The position numbers and the translations under genes are program-made. The notes under the pieces were generated by a model. The model made no database searches. It saw only the letters and a program-made list of their open reading frames with translations, and was not told where the DNA came from. A stretch of 64,000 bases of DNA from Saccopteryx bilineata (Eukaryota > Chordata > Mammalia > Chiroptera > Emballonuridae), in assembly GCF_036850765.1 (NCBI RefSeq), contig NC_089490.1, positions 241,552,442 to 241,616,441 on the forward strand. Reading direction: 5' to 3'. This document shows positions 55,106 to 64,000 of the stretch, one piece after another. The stretch's first letter is position 1; the number at the start of each line of letters is the position of its first letter.

Positions 55106-56592
55106 TGTCGGGAGCCGATCCACTAATGCTGGCTAACTAGGTCACAGCAGAAGAAGATCCACAACTGCTGGTTGACAAAGTCACAGCAAAAGAAGATAGA
55201 GTCACCGCAGTAAAGACCAACAGCTGCGGGTTGACAAAGTCACCGCAAGGAAAGGCACAACGATACCTCCCCTTTTAATCTTTTGAATTAATCTGGCCTT
55301 ATATCCCCCCTTTTTCTGGGTGTGTGCTATTATTTTGGCACAGGGATAATAGTACCGTGCTATCCCTGTAGATTTGTAGTAATTTCTTTGGAAATGAGAC
55401 AGAAGGTGTAAGTTCCACAGAAAAGCCTGTAAGCCCCTTGATCTGGGCTCGTAAACATAAGAGGCTGGCTATGATATCCCTCGTAAAGGGTTAAGTTTGT
55501 AGGAGAATTTCTTCTTAATCATGTTAGAAAGAATAGATTGTGACTTGTGAATGGGTAGAAGGCAGTGGCTGTGCACAGAGCACCTTTTGGCCTTCACTTA
55601 ATTCATCATTTTTCCTCCCTAGCCTTTTCATGTAATAGAGTAGAGAAACTTTCCTTTCTTCTTGCTTATTTGATCTGCAGATAGTGGAACACTCTAAGAA
55701 GAATATAGTTAGAATTTACTAGTGTGTGAATATAGTAAATAAATAAAGTTTAACTAGACATTAGAATCTTAGGTAAAGTGTAATGGAATGGCCCATTGCA
55801 TGGCTTGGGATGGGAATGCAGTCAGCAAGAAAAGAATGTTTTGCTAAGAGAATTGTTTTATGACTAAAGGCAGTTACTGGGCTTTCTCAGTGAGACATTC
55901 TCATGAGATTTATATACTTTCCCAAGGTTTTTCGTTCAGATAATAAAGAGGAATATGGAAGAATCCATAGAAGCAATAGCAATTAATGCCTTCTGATATT
56001 ATGTTGCTACTAAGCTATCTTGCAGGTGCACTCTATATATCTTTAAGCAAAAGTTACTCTTGATGTTATGACAATTTCTTAATAAGCAAGCCTTTTGAAG
56101 TCTTGTTAGAAAAATTAGGACACTGCATAAACTCAAGGCCATTTGCCTAATCAAGCGGTGGTCCTTTGCTAGTCCTTAATGATTTTGTCTGTTAATCTCT
56201 TTCTGCCCCTTGACTCGCAACAACAGTAAAGTTGAGTTATTAGTTAGTACTAATCCTTTAAAAGCTTTTACCAATGTTATCGCTATTCAAGTTATTTTTT
56301 AATTGTACTTTGAATGATTTGCCACCTGATTTGTAGTTTATAGATATAAATTAACTGTTATCTGGAAACATGTAAACATAGTGAAACAAAAGCAATGATT
56401 AATATCATGTAATTGTAACTTGGTGTGTGTGTATAAAAAAGGAGCTGTACTAGCGTTTGGCAGAGATGCCTGGCAGTAAATGCTAACAAGAGAATAAAGA
56501 GAAAGAAAAGAATTCGGCTCTCTCACTCGATTTCGCCGACGCCATCTCCTCCTGTGGGACCCCTGGATCCCCCCCGGGGCTGGACCCCGGCA
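55106..56592 (+). mobile_element. Solo LTR, family A (copy A2)
   Basis: 1,487 bp, nearly identical to A1 at 21,631. TGTCGGGAGC start, CCCCGGCA end, perfect 6-bp duplication GGTGTG (55100-55105, 56593-56598). TATA-like GTATAAAAAAGG near 56,431. Confidence 0.95.
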
Positions 56593-56824
56593 GGTGTGGG
56601 TGCCATATTACTGTAGTCTGAATTTGTTATTTCCTAATGTTATATATCAGTCAGAGCTTATTTTTGCAAGGTTAGGTACTTGCTCTTTTGTCATAAGAAA
56701 CATGAAACCTTGGGATTTTTTAGGAGTTTATTTGAGCTAAAGTGACTCCAAACATTTGGGATGAAGAGCTCCAGTCCTGCAGAGACTTTCAGCGTAGCAA
56801 TTTCTTCTTTTGTTTATTTCTTTA

Positions 56825-57622
56825 TGTCCCAGTAGAGCCCAAACTCTACATCGATCAGGCATCCCTGATTCAACTTCCCCATGCAGTGGGACACTCTTGC
56901 TTATCAGCAGGGCTGGCAGCCTCTTCCAGACTACTCTTGAGGCGGCTATGAGGATGCTACTGATCAGTGCCAACACTAACTGCCACCGGAGGAAAAGCAC
57001 AAGACCAACACATAAAGTTAGTTGCAAGAATCACACAGGCGATTTATTACTCAGAAATCCTTCTGGCGTGCGTGGGTGCAGCTTAAGGGGGCCCCCTCGG
57101 CATGCTCTTCTTGGCTGTCTTTGGTCAGAGCTCAGAGCGGCATGGAGACAGTCCACATTCACCTTGGAGTCTGGGTGACTACTGCAGCAGGGGGCCCCTC
57201 AGCTTTAGTGCCTTTTCTGGCCAATGCCTTCTAACAGCTGTCAATATACTGGATTATCACTTCAAACCATCTTTTTGGGAGTTCCTCTCAGGGAGCCCCT
57301 TTTATGTTAATCTACTGAAATGTCACATCAAGCCACTTCTAAGATGTTCCTAAGGAAGCTTCTTGTTTATGTTAATTTACATAGTTATGACATCAAGCCA
57401 CTTCTTATCTATGTATAACTTCACACACATACTAACTGGGCCCTGCTCAAAAGTCAGTGTCTGTTTATCACAACTGTACACACTATATTAATTCCTATCT
57501 AGATGGCATAACTATTTAATTTTCTTAATTCATTTTAATATTATATCTTAATTACATTTATATATCATTCTATTTTTATATTTCTATATATTTAATTACT
57601 ATAACATTATATTACTACAACA
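56825..57622 (-). mobile_element. Solo LTR, family B (copy B2)
   Basis: 798 bp, minus strand, start TGTTGTAGTAATATAATG at the 57,622 side and GGGACA end at 56,825. Flanking 5 bp are CTTTA/TTTTA (one mismatch). Confidence 0.9.
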
Positions 57623-57627
57623 TTTTA

Positions 57628-57784
57628 TTTAAAAAAATCATCTTAAAGAGTGGAAAGATACAGAGACAGAGAGAGAAGGAAGGAGCAGAAAGCATCAACT
57701 CTCATATGTGCTTTGACCAGGCAAGCACAGTCTTTTCGTTTAAATTATTTGTTTGTTTGTTCATTTGTTTTATTCATTTTAGAG

Positions 57785-57823
<39 letters not shown>

Positions 57824-57835
57824 GATTTCTTTAAT
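57628..57835 (-). mobile_element. VES-like SINE 3' fragments with (GA)n
   Basis: A GAGACAGAGAGAGAAGGAAG tract followed by 'gcatcaactctcatatgtgc' is the VES 3' half in reverse. A second GA tract (57,784-57,822) follows, probably another VES tail. Confidence 0.65.
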
Positions 57836-58341
57836 GCATGTGACATAAAAGAAAGGAGGGAAGATTCTACGAGGGCTGAGGGCCAGAGCAGGACAGGATG
57901 AGCAAGTAGGGAAGAGTTTGTGCTCTCACCGTTTTGCAGGAGGGAACTATCAGGTCAAAGGTATGATCCTATTGATGCACAGAGTGACCAGGCACAGCTC
58001 AGTGATGGCAAAGAGAAGCCTTTTGGTAAGAAGTGATCCGCCAGGGGTGTGAATTCCCATCTCGACCTGTTCAATTCGGGAATTTCTATTGGATCGGTAG
58101 CCGGTCCTATTACACTGAACCCTTTCTTGTCCACAGTGTGTTCCTCCGCCTGGAGTCTGTTTAGATACAAATTCATTTTCAGTGGGTCTATTTGTTTTAG
58201 AGTGCTATGTGAATATTGATCAGAAATGCGTTGTAGTTTTGTCAGTTTATGGAACAGAAATGTTTCATCAGGTACATAGTAGGTACATAGTGAGTAAAGA
58301 TGTTCTGTTTCTGGCTTGTGATTTTATTATGTGAATATATA

Positions 58342-58530
58342 TATATATATATGTTTTTTTTTTTTTTTTTTTAGAGAGGAGAAAGAGAGAGACAGAGAGA
58401 GAGAAGGAGGGAGGAGCTGGAAGCATCAACTCCCCTCTGTGCCTTGACCCGGCAAGCCCAGGGTTTTGAACCGGCGACCTCAGCATTTCCAGGTCGACGC
58501 TTTATCCACTGCGCCACCACAGGTCAGGCC
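58342..58530 (-). mobile_element. VES-like SINE, full length
   Basis: Head on the minus strand at 58,530 (GGCCTGACCTGTGGTGGCGC), tail T run (58,353-58,372) and (TA)n. Target duplication TATGTGAATATAT (58329-58341, 58531-58543). Confidence 0.93.
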
Positions 58531-58614
58531 TATGTGAATATATTTTTAAAAGAGTTGATTCTAATTTTATAAAGTCCCTGTTTTTTTCCATTTCAATGGG
58601 TCCCTGAAACCTAG

Positions 58615-58805
58615 AAGAATGGTGAGGGGCGTGGTGGGCCCCGAGGCCCGAGGCGTGCGAGAAGGAGGCGGGAGGCAGGGAGAGGAGAGGTGCGGGCCGG
58701 CTCAGGCACCGCGCAGTCCGGACCTGCGGCGAGAAGAGGCTCCGGGACCACCCGGGCTCCGAGGGAGGCAGTCGCGGAGGCAGCGTGAAGGTGAGGTGCA
58801 TTCGA
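58615..58805. other. CpG-dense block 1
   Basis: About 190 bp with some 20 CpGs inside AT-rich DNA, ending GAAGGTGAGGTGCATTCG. It could be a small CpG island. No coding similarity. Confidence 0.6.
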
Positions 58806-58977
58806 TGTACTAACGTAGGTGCTGAAGTGGGGAACTGTCAGGTTTTCTTTCTTGCTCATGTGTGCAGGGAAGAATGTTAGAGTTTCCTGTGTATCGGTGC
58901 GTGGTGTTTTTATTACGTTTCAGTTCCAATGGCATTGTAACTGCCAGTTTAATTTATTTTGTGGGTTATTGAGAAGT

Positions 58978-59849
58978 TGTTGTAGCAATATAAGGTTATA
59001 GTAATTAAATATATAGAAATATAAATATATGGAAGATATATAAAAGTAATTAAAATATTAAAATAATTATTAAAATTAAAGTTATGCCATTTGGATAGGA
59101 ATTAATATAGTGGCTTAGTGCCATAACTCTGTAATGTAATAAACAGACTCTGACTTACAAGCAGGGCCCAGTTAGTATATGTGTGAAATTATACATAAAT
59201 AAGAAGTAACTTGGTGCCATAACTCTGTGATGTGATAAACAAACTCTGACTTTCAAGCAGAGCCCAGTTAGTATGTATGTGAAATTATACATAAATAAGA
59301 AGTGGCTTGGTGTTATTTACATTAACTTACAGAGTTAAGAACATCTTAAAAAGTGATTTAATGTAAACATTTCAGTAGATTGACATAGAGGGAATTCCCT
59401 ACGAAGAACTCCCAAAAAAGTAGTTTAAGATAATAATCCTTTAAATTGACACCTATTAAAAGGCGTTGGCTAGAAAAGGTACTAAAGCTGAGGGGCCCCC
59501 TGCTGCAGTGGTTGCCCAGACTCCAATGTTGATGTGGACTATCTCCACGCTGCTCTGAGCTCTGACCAAAGACAGCCGAAAGGAGCACGCCGACGGGGCC
59601 CCCTTAAACTATACCCAGGCATGCCAAAAGGATTTGTGAGTAATAAATTGCCTATATGATTATTGCAATTAATTTATGTGTCTGTCGTGTTTTTTGTCTG
59701 GTGGCACTTAACAGTAGCATCCTCTTAGCCACCTCAGGAGTAGTCTTGAAAAGGCTGCCAGCCCTGCTGATAAGCAGGAGTCCCCCACTGCAAGGGGAAG
59801 TCGAATCAGGGATGCCTGATTGAGATAGAGCCTGGGCTCTACTGGAACA
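58978..59849 (+). mobile_element. Solo LTR, family B (copy B3)
   Basis: 872 bp, TGTTGTAGCAATATAAGG start, CTACTGGAACA end, perfect 5-bp duplication GAAGT (58973-58977, 59850-59854). AATAAA near 59,643. Longer than B1/B2 because of an internal 96-bp tandem duplication. Confidence 0.93.
59111..59302. repeat. 96-bp tandem duplication inside LTR B3
   Basis: Units 59111-59206 and 59207-59302, differing at about ten positions; a third partial unit follows. Confidence 0.92.
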
Positions 59850-59971
59850 GAAGTGCATTTGATAAGCTGTTGCGATAAGGGCTCTGTAGTTACTTTTTGT
59901 TGCGGATTTCTAGAGGAACCTCCAGGAGGGGAAGACACATCATTTCTATTTGTTGCCACTGGAGTCTAGTC

Positions 59972-61180
59972 CCGTGATGGTGAACCTATGACACGCGTGT
60001 CAGCACTGACACGTGTAGCCATTTTCGATGACACAAGGCTGCCAGAGAAGTATGGGGCCGCATGCTGAGAAGGACGTTTCATCCTCGGCTCCTGAATGGC
60101 CAGGTGCAGTAGCTGAGGATAAAACATTTGCTGTAGTGTAGACACTCTGTGCCGGAGGTCTGTAGGCCAAAACAACAGAACTCCGGCACAGACCATCTAG
60201 TTCTGGGACTTCCAGTTAGGCCGTTAGGGGATCTTTGACCTCACTCTGGCCAGCGGAGCAGGGAGCAGCGGAATGCCATGGAGGACGCATCTCTGAGGGC
60301 CCTGTGATCGCCATTACCAACAACCACATAACCACAGCAACCATCATCCAATCTACTGTTCTGGGGTGTCGTGGATTTCTAATTGACCATCATTACTGAG
60401 ATAAGTGAGGAGGAGGTTGGGAGAGGCGAGGGCCTGTGCTATGGGTGCTGTTTCCCGCCATTAGAAGTAGCGGAAGCCACCTTAATTTACATAAGATGCA
60501 ACTTGCAGAATTTCAAGACAGCATCTGGGCTCAAGTGTTTGTAGACTTGAGGTCAAAGCTTGAGAATCTAGAAAGGTGCCGCTTTGAGAATCAAGAGGAG
60601 TGCCACTACAAACAGGAAATTTGGAGTGCCTGGAACTGATTACCAGACACTGTTAGCACCCTGAAAAATATAGCAATGGCTTTACTCACAATTTTTCCCC
60701 CTACATACTTCTGTCAGACCTTATTCTCAGCATTAAATAATATCAAAACCAACAAAAGAAACAGATTGACAGATGAAGTTAGTAGCACTTGCTTGGACTT
60801 GAAGTGTACAAAATACCAACCTTCAATTAAAGATTTAGCCAATGAAATTCTGCAACAAAAAAGTCACTAATAGGCAAGTTAGTTAAAAAATTCCCCTCCC
60901 CCTCACTTATCTTAGTTTACAGCACCCCACACAAGTTAAATAATATCAAGACCAACAAAAGAAACCGACTGACAGATGAACCTAAAAGTCACTAAGCAGG
61001 TAAGTTAATTAGTTTTTGGTTTATTAAATACAGTTATATATTACAATTATACATTTTTGTTATTTAAACTATAAATATCGTGAAATTATGGTTTTTTTCT
61101 TGAAGTGACACACCACCCAAGTTATGCTTGGTTTTTTGGCAAATTTTGACACACCAAGCTCAAAAGATTGCCCATCACTG
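59972..61180 (+). mobile_element. hAT transposon, about 1.2 kb, with transposase remnant
   Basis: Ends CCGTGATGGTGAAC / ...CATCACTG are imperfect inverted repeats (expected CAGTGATGG). 8-bp duplication GTCTAGTC at 59964-59971 and 61181-61188. Inside lies a decayed transposase C-terminus. Confidence 0.88.
60480..60870 (+). pseudogene. hAT transposase C-terminal remnant
   Basis: Frames at 60,436-60,639 and 60,676-60,870 together resemble the C-terminal dimerisation region of hAT transposases. The second has CQTLFSALNNIKTNKRNRLT followed by TDEVSS. No N-terminal zinc finger or catalytic core is present. A near-copy of part of this (60,938-60,975) recurs just downstream. Confidence 0.7.
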
Positions 61181-61188
61181 GTCTAGTC

Positions 61189-61453
61189 CAGTGGTCCCCA
61201 ACCTTTTTTGGGCCACGGACGGGTTTAATGTCAGAAAATATTTTCAAGGATGGATAAATGTATCACGTGACCGAGACAAGCTTCAAGAGTGAATCTTGGA
61301 TGTAACAGAGGGAATCTGGTCGTTTTAAAAAAATAAAACATCGTTCAGACTTAAATATAAATAAAACGGAAATAATGTAAGTTATTTATTCTTTGCGGAC
61401 GGGTACCAAATGGCCCACGGACCCGTCTGCAGCCCCGGGGTTGGGGACCGCTG
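61189..61453. mobile_element. hAT MITE, 265 bp
   Basis: Inverted repeats CAGTGGTCCCCAACC / GGTTGGGGACCGCTG (one mismatch) and 8-bp duplication GTCTAGTC (61181-61188, 61454-61461). It abuts the previous hAT with only the octamer between them. Confidence 0.93.
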
Positions 61454-62249
61454 GTCTAGTCTAATGCGGTTCCTTTCAAATATGCTGTCAGCGTGATACC
61501 CTGGCGCCCTCATGTGGGCATCTCGGGGAATGACACTAGCGCAGATGCACAGTAGAGCGGATCCTAATCCACTCTGCCGTTCAAATAAGGTTTTTTTCTG
61601 TCCTTACTGATTTTTTTGAAGCGGGGTGTCTATCGTTTTTGAAGGAGTGATAGTCCATCTCTGAATGAGAGAGGTGTGTTGAATATATTTCAATGATAGT
61701 TTTTCTTCTTATTTTTTTATAACTGTGCTGTAAGAGGGAGTTTGTTATGGAGTTTATATTAAGCACAGGAAAAGTTGGAATTACCGAGTGAATAAAGCTT
61801 ATTGATAGGAAGTGCTACTGTTTGCAGTGATGGTTTTTGCCCTCCATGGTAACGACAGTTGTATAGTATCTATTTGTATAACGTTTGCCTAATACAGGAG
61901 GATTCCACAGTAGGTTTTTGCTGTGATTGTGAAAAGGAATTAATTGTATTCATATTTATTAATTCTTGTAGTATTTCCCATAGAATGACCGCCACCCTTT
62001 ATTCATTCGCCCCACCCCGCAGAACTTTTTCCACCGTTTCCCTTGCAATCTGAGCGTCCCTTTATGGTTACTGCATTTCAGAATGTCTCCTATGCTGTGG
62101 TTCCTGTTTATATTCTCTAAAGAAGGTCTTTTCAAAGGTAGTTTTCAGTTTTATGAAGTGTCGATGAACTTATTTTGCTAAAGTAAACCTGAACGGGTGT
62201 GCCAGGTTCACGGCAGTTTTTATGTAAATGAACCATTGAAAACTAAAGA

Positions 62250-62585
62250 GGTGTGTGAGCTGCCGGGCCTGTCCTGAGGCCTAAGGCAGGACCGGAGGGA
62301 GGTGAAGATGCGGGCCGGGCTGGGCAGAGGGAAATCCGGCTGCGGGCAGATTCGAGATGAGGCGTAGGGGAAGAGGCAGCAAGTTGGTGGACGTGAGGTG
62401 CAGCGCTGCTGGGCAGGGGCCGTAGTTCACAGGTCGGGAGGTGTAGAGCTCGGATAAACGTGAGTGGAGCCCCAGGGCCCAAGGGTAACAGGGGAGGGCG
62501 GAGGGGGTGCGAGCGAGAGGTTCGGGGAGGCGGTGCAGCAGCTGCGAGGAGAGAGGAGCCCCGCACTGTTTGTAGGGCTAACACT
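62250..62585. other. CpG-dense block 2
   Basis: About 335 bp with some 24 CpGs in an AT-rich setting. Contains GACGTGAGGTGCAGC, echoing the GTGAGGTGCA end of block 1. The minus-strand frame here is not supported as coding. Confidence 0.55.
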
Positions 62586-63390
62586 CCAGCTCTCCACGTA
62601 AGATCAGCAAAATGACCTGCTGTTTGTATAGTCGTTACTCTTCATCCTGTTTCATGTAGGCTTCGTCTTCTGAGTACTATTGAGCTTTTGGGTAGGATCA
62701 TTGTGTGTCCTGGGGGAACATCCTGTGCACTGTAGGTGCCTGTTGAGGAGCTGATCCTTCTATTCACTGCCTGGAATAAACATCCAGGCGGATCCTCTTG
62801 CTCTTGATGGCCCTGGGGCATGTTCACTTTCAGTCCAGAAAGCACAGCCTTTGAAGCTTTGAGCGATCTGGCCTTGGAAGTAGTATTTTCATAACCGTTC
62901 TTTGAAGTTATTTTGTAAGGCTAGGATTGATTTAATTTTGTATTTTTTTAACGTTCATTTGATAACTTGTCTATGTAATGGTACTGTCATCACCTTCCCT
63001 ACAGGGTTCTAGATGGAGGGTCAAAAGAGCTATAAAGAAAGTTCATGGAACTTTAGTCCATTGAAATGTGTAGGAAGGTGGCCTATCATCAAGTAGGGTC
63101 AGTTTTTAAAACGTGGCAAGCATTTTTGCAAGTGTGGTAGATTTGAATATTTGGAGTATTGTGGAGCATTTATGTTTGTGGAATGTTATTATTATATACA
63201 GATTTTTTTTGTTGCATGCATCAGTTTTGAAAGCTATGCTCCATTGCTGATTGAGAGGGGTGTGTTCAATTACCTTTTATAGTTATGAATATTTGTATTT
63301 TCTCTTTTAGGTATGGTTTATTATTCAAATTTGTTATGAATTGCATGTGAATGTAGATTGTTGGGCAGATAAAATGTATTATGCTCACTT

Positions 63391-64000
63391 TGTTAAAGAT
63401 GCCCTCGCCCAGGTGATATTAATGTGTGTCTCTGGGCAGGCAGGATTGTTGTAGCCTGCAGCTTGGTTTTGGGATTAAGCCTTTCCTACCCTTTTTGATG
63501 TGGGGCGGTACAATCCAATCATGCCTCAGAGAAGTGACTTTGTATTAGAGACTTCCCTATTTTGTATATTGGATTAAGAGTTTGGATTTCTACACTATAA
63601 AATGGGGATGGAGCGGGAGCTTGGGCTCTTGGTTCCTGGGATGATTAGAGGAGAGAGCAGAGCAGAAGGAGGCCACGAGGAGTAGGCCAGGAGAAGCAGC
63701 CAAGATGGCGGAGTGCTGAGTGAGATGCCAGTTTGTGCAGAGTTTGTATCTGGGATAAGGAAGGAGATGGGGAACTGAGGAGAATAAGGCTGGTGAGCTA
63801 GAAACCTTTGATTCTAGGAAACTCGGATAAGTCAGTGGCTTTGTGAGCACTGAATGTGATTGGGTTTTGGAGCCCAGTGTGTGTTTTTACTTGCCCGCCG
63901 GGTGCAAGCTAGAATTAAAGATGACAGCCCATCAGTTTTTGGCTCCATTGTTTCTTTACCGACTGTCCGAATCTAATGCGAACCTGCATGGACCGGGCTT
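63391..64000 (+). mobile_element. LTR, family C, cut by window end
   Basis: Probable start TGTTAAAGATGCC at 63,391. TATA-like CACTATAAAATGG near 63,593, ATTAAA near 63,914 and GC-rich U5-like end typical of a retroviral LTR. The right end and any internal region lie outside the window. A YY1-type CCAAGATGGCGG lies at 63,700-63,711. Confidence 0.6.

Larger units (their letters stand above)
51938..63390. repeat. Degenerate long tandem repeat (1.6-1.9 kb unit, probable)
   Basis: Between inserted mobile elements the same blocks recur in the same order. 'GGTCCCTTTTAAATATGCTCTC'-like blocks start near 51,953, 54,695 and 61,466. 'AATGAGAGAG(G/T)TG'-like blocks follow at 54,923, 61,663 and 63,244. 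Spacing after removing insertions is about 1.6-1.9 kb. Similarity is low and was seen by eye only. Confidence 0.45.

Noticed and set aside
62243..62584. 113-residue minus-strand frame in the CpG-dense block
   Set aside because: Ala/Pro-rich translation of CpG-rich DNA, no family resemblance and no splice context supporting coding use.

Overview
The window is mammalian nuclear DNA, almost certainly from a bat. It holds split vertebrate genes, LINE-1, MIR, and many tRNA-derived SINEs of two chiropteran types. One type has the CCCTGGCCGGTTGGCTCAG head and a long body, like Rhin-1 of horseshoe bats and relatives. The other has the CCTGACC(T)GTGGTGGCGCAGTGGAT head, like VES. There are also several hAT and mariner elements. 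A rhinolophoid or other yinpterochiropteran bat is the best guess; the family is inferred from SINE type only.

Left part (1-24,235, minus strand): exons 1-11 of CAPN9, the digestive-tract calpain. Every splice site could be placed and the exons join in frame. The exon lengths are 213, 70, 119, 134, 169, 84, 86, 78, 161, 158 and 209 bp. Catalytic Cys97, His254 and Asn278 are intact. The C-terminal penta-EF-hand exons lie beyond the left edge. The introns carry MIRs, two full-length Rhin-1-like SINEs, VES-like SINEs, a hAT MITE, a mariner relic and a solo LTR.

Middle (24,236-48,400): intergenic DNA between two divergent genes, dominated by one full-length LINE-1 (28,728-39,580, minus strand). 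This L1 has been rearranged: its ORF1 to mid-ORF2 portion is inverted and 1.93 kb of ORF2 is present twice as an inverted repeat. A younger 1-kb L1 and three SINE copies lie inside it. The rest holds old hAT and MIR copies and simple repeats.

Right part (48,400-64,000, plus strand): the conserved proximal promoter and non-coding exon 1 of angiotensinogen (AGT). The CAPN9/AGT head-to-head order matches human 1q42.2 as I know it. No AGT coding exon follows in the remaining 15.3 kb. That stretch is filled with nested solo LTRs of two families, SINEs, two hAT elements side by side that share one target octamer, and a degenerate tandem repeat (about 1.6-1.9 kb unit) with CpG-dense blocks. A third LTR type runs off the right edge.

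No bacterial, plasmid or CRISPR features are present. Almost all long open frames outside the calpain exons are repeats or antisense shadows.
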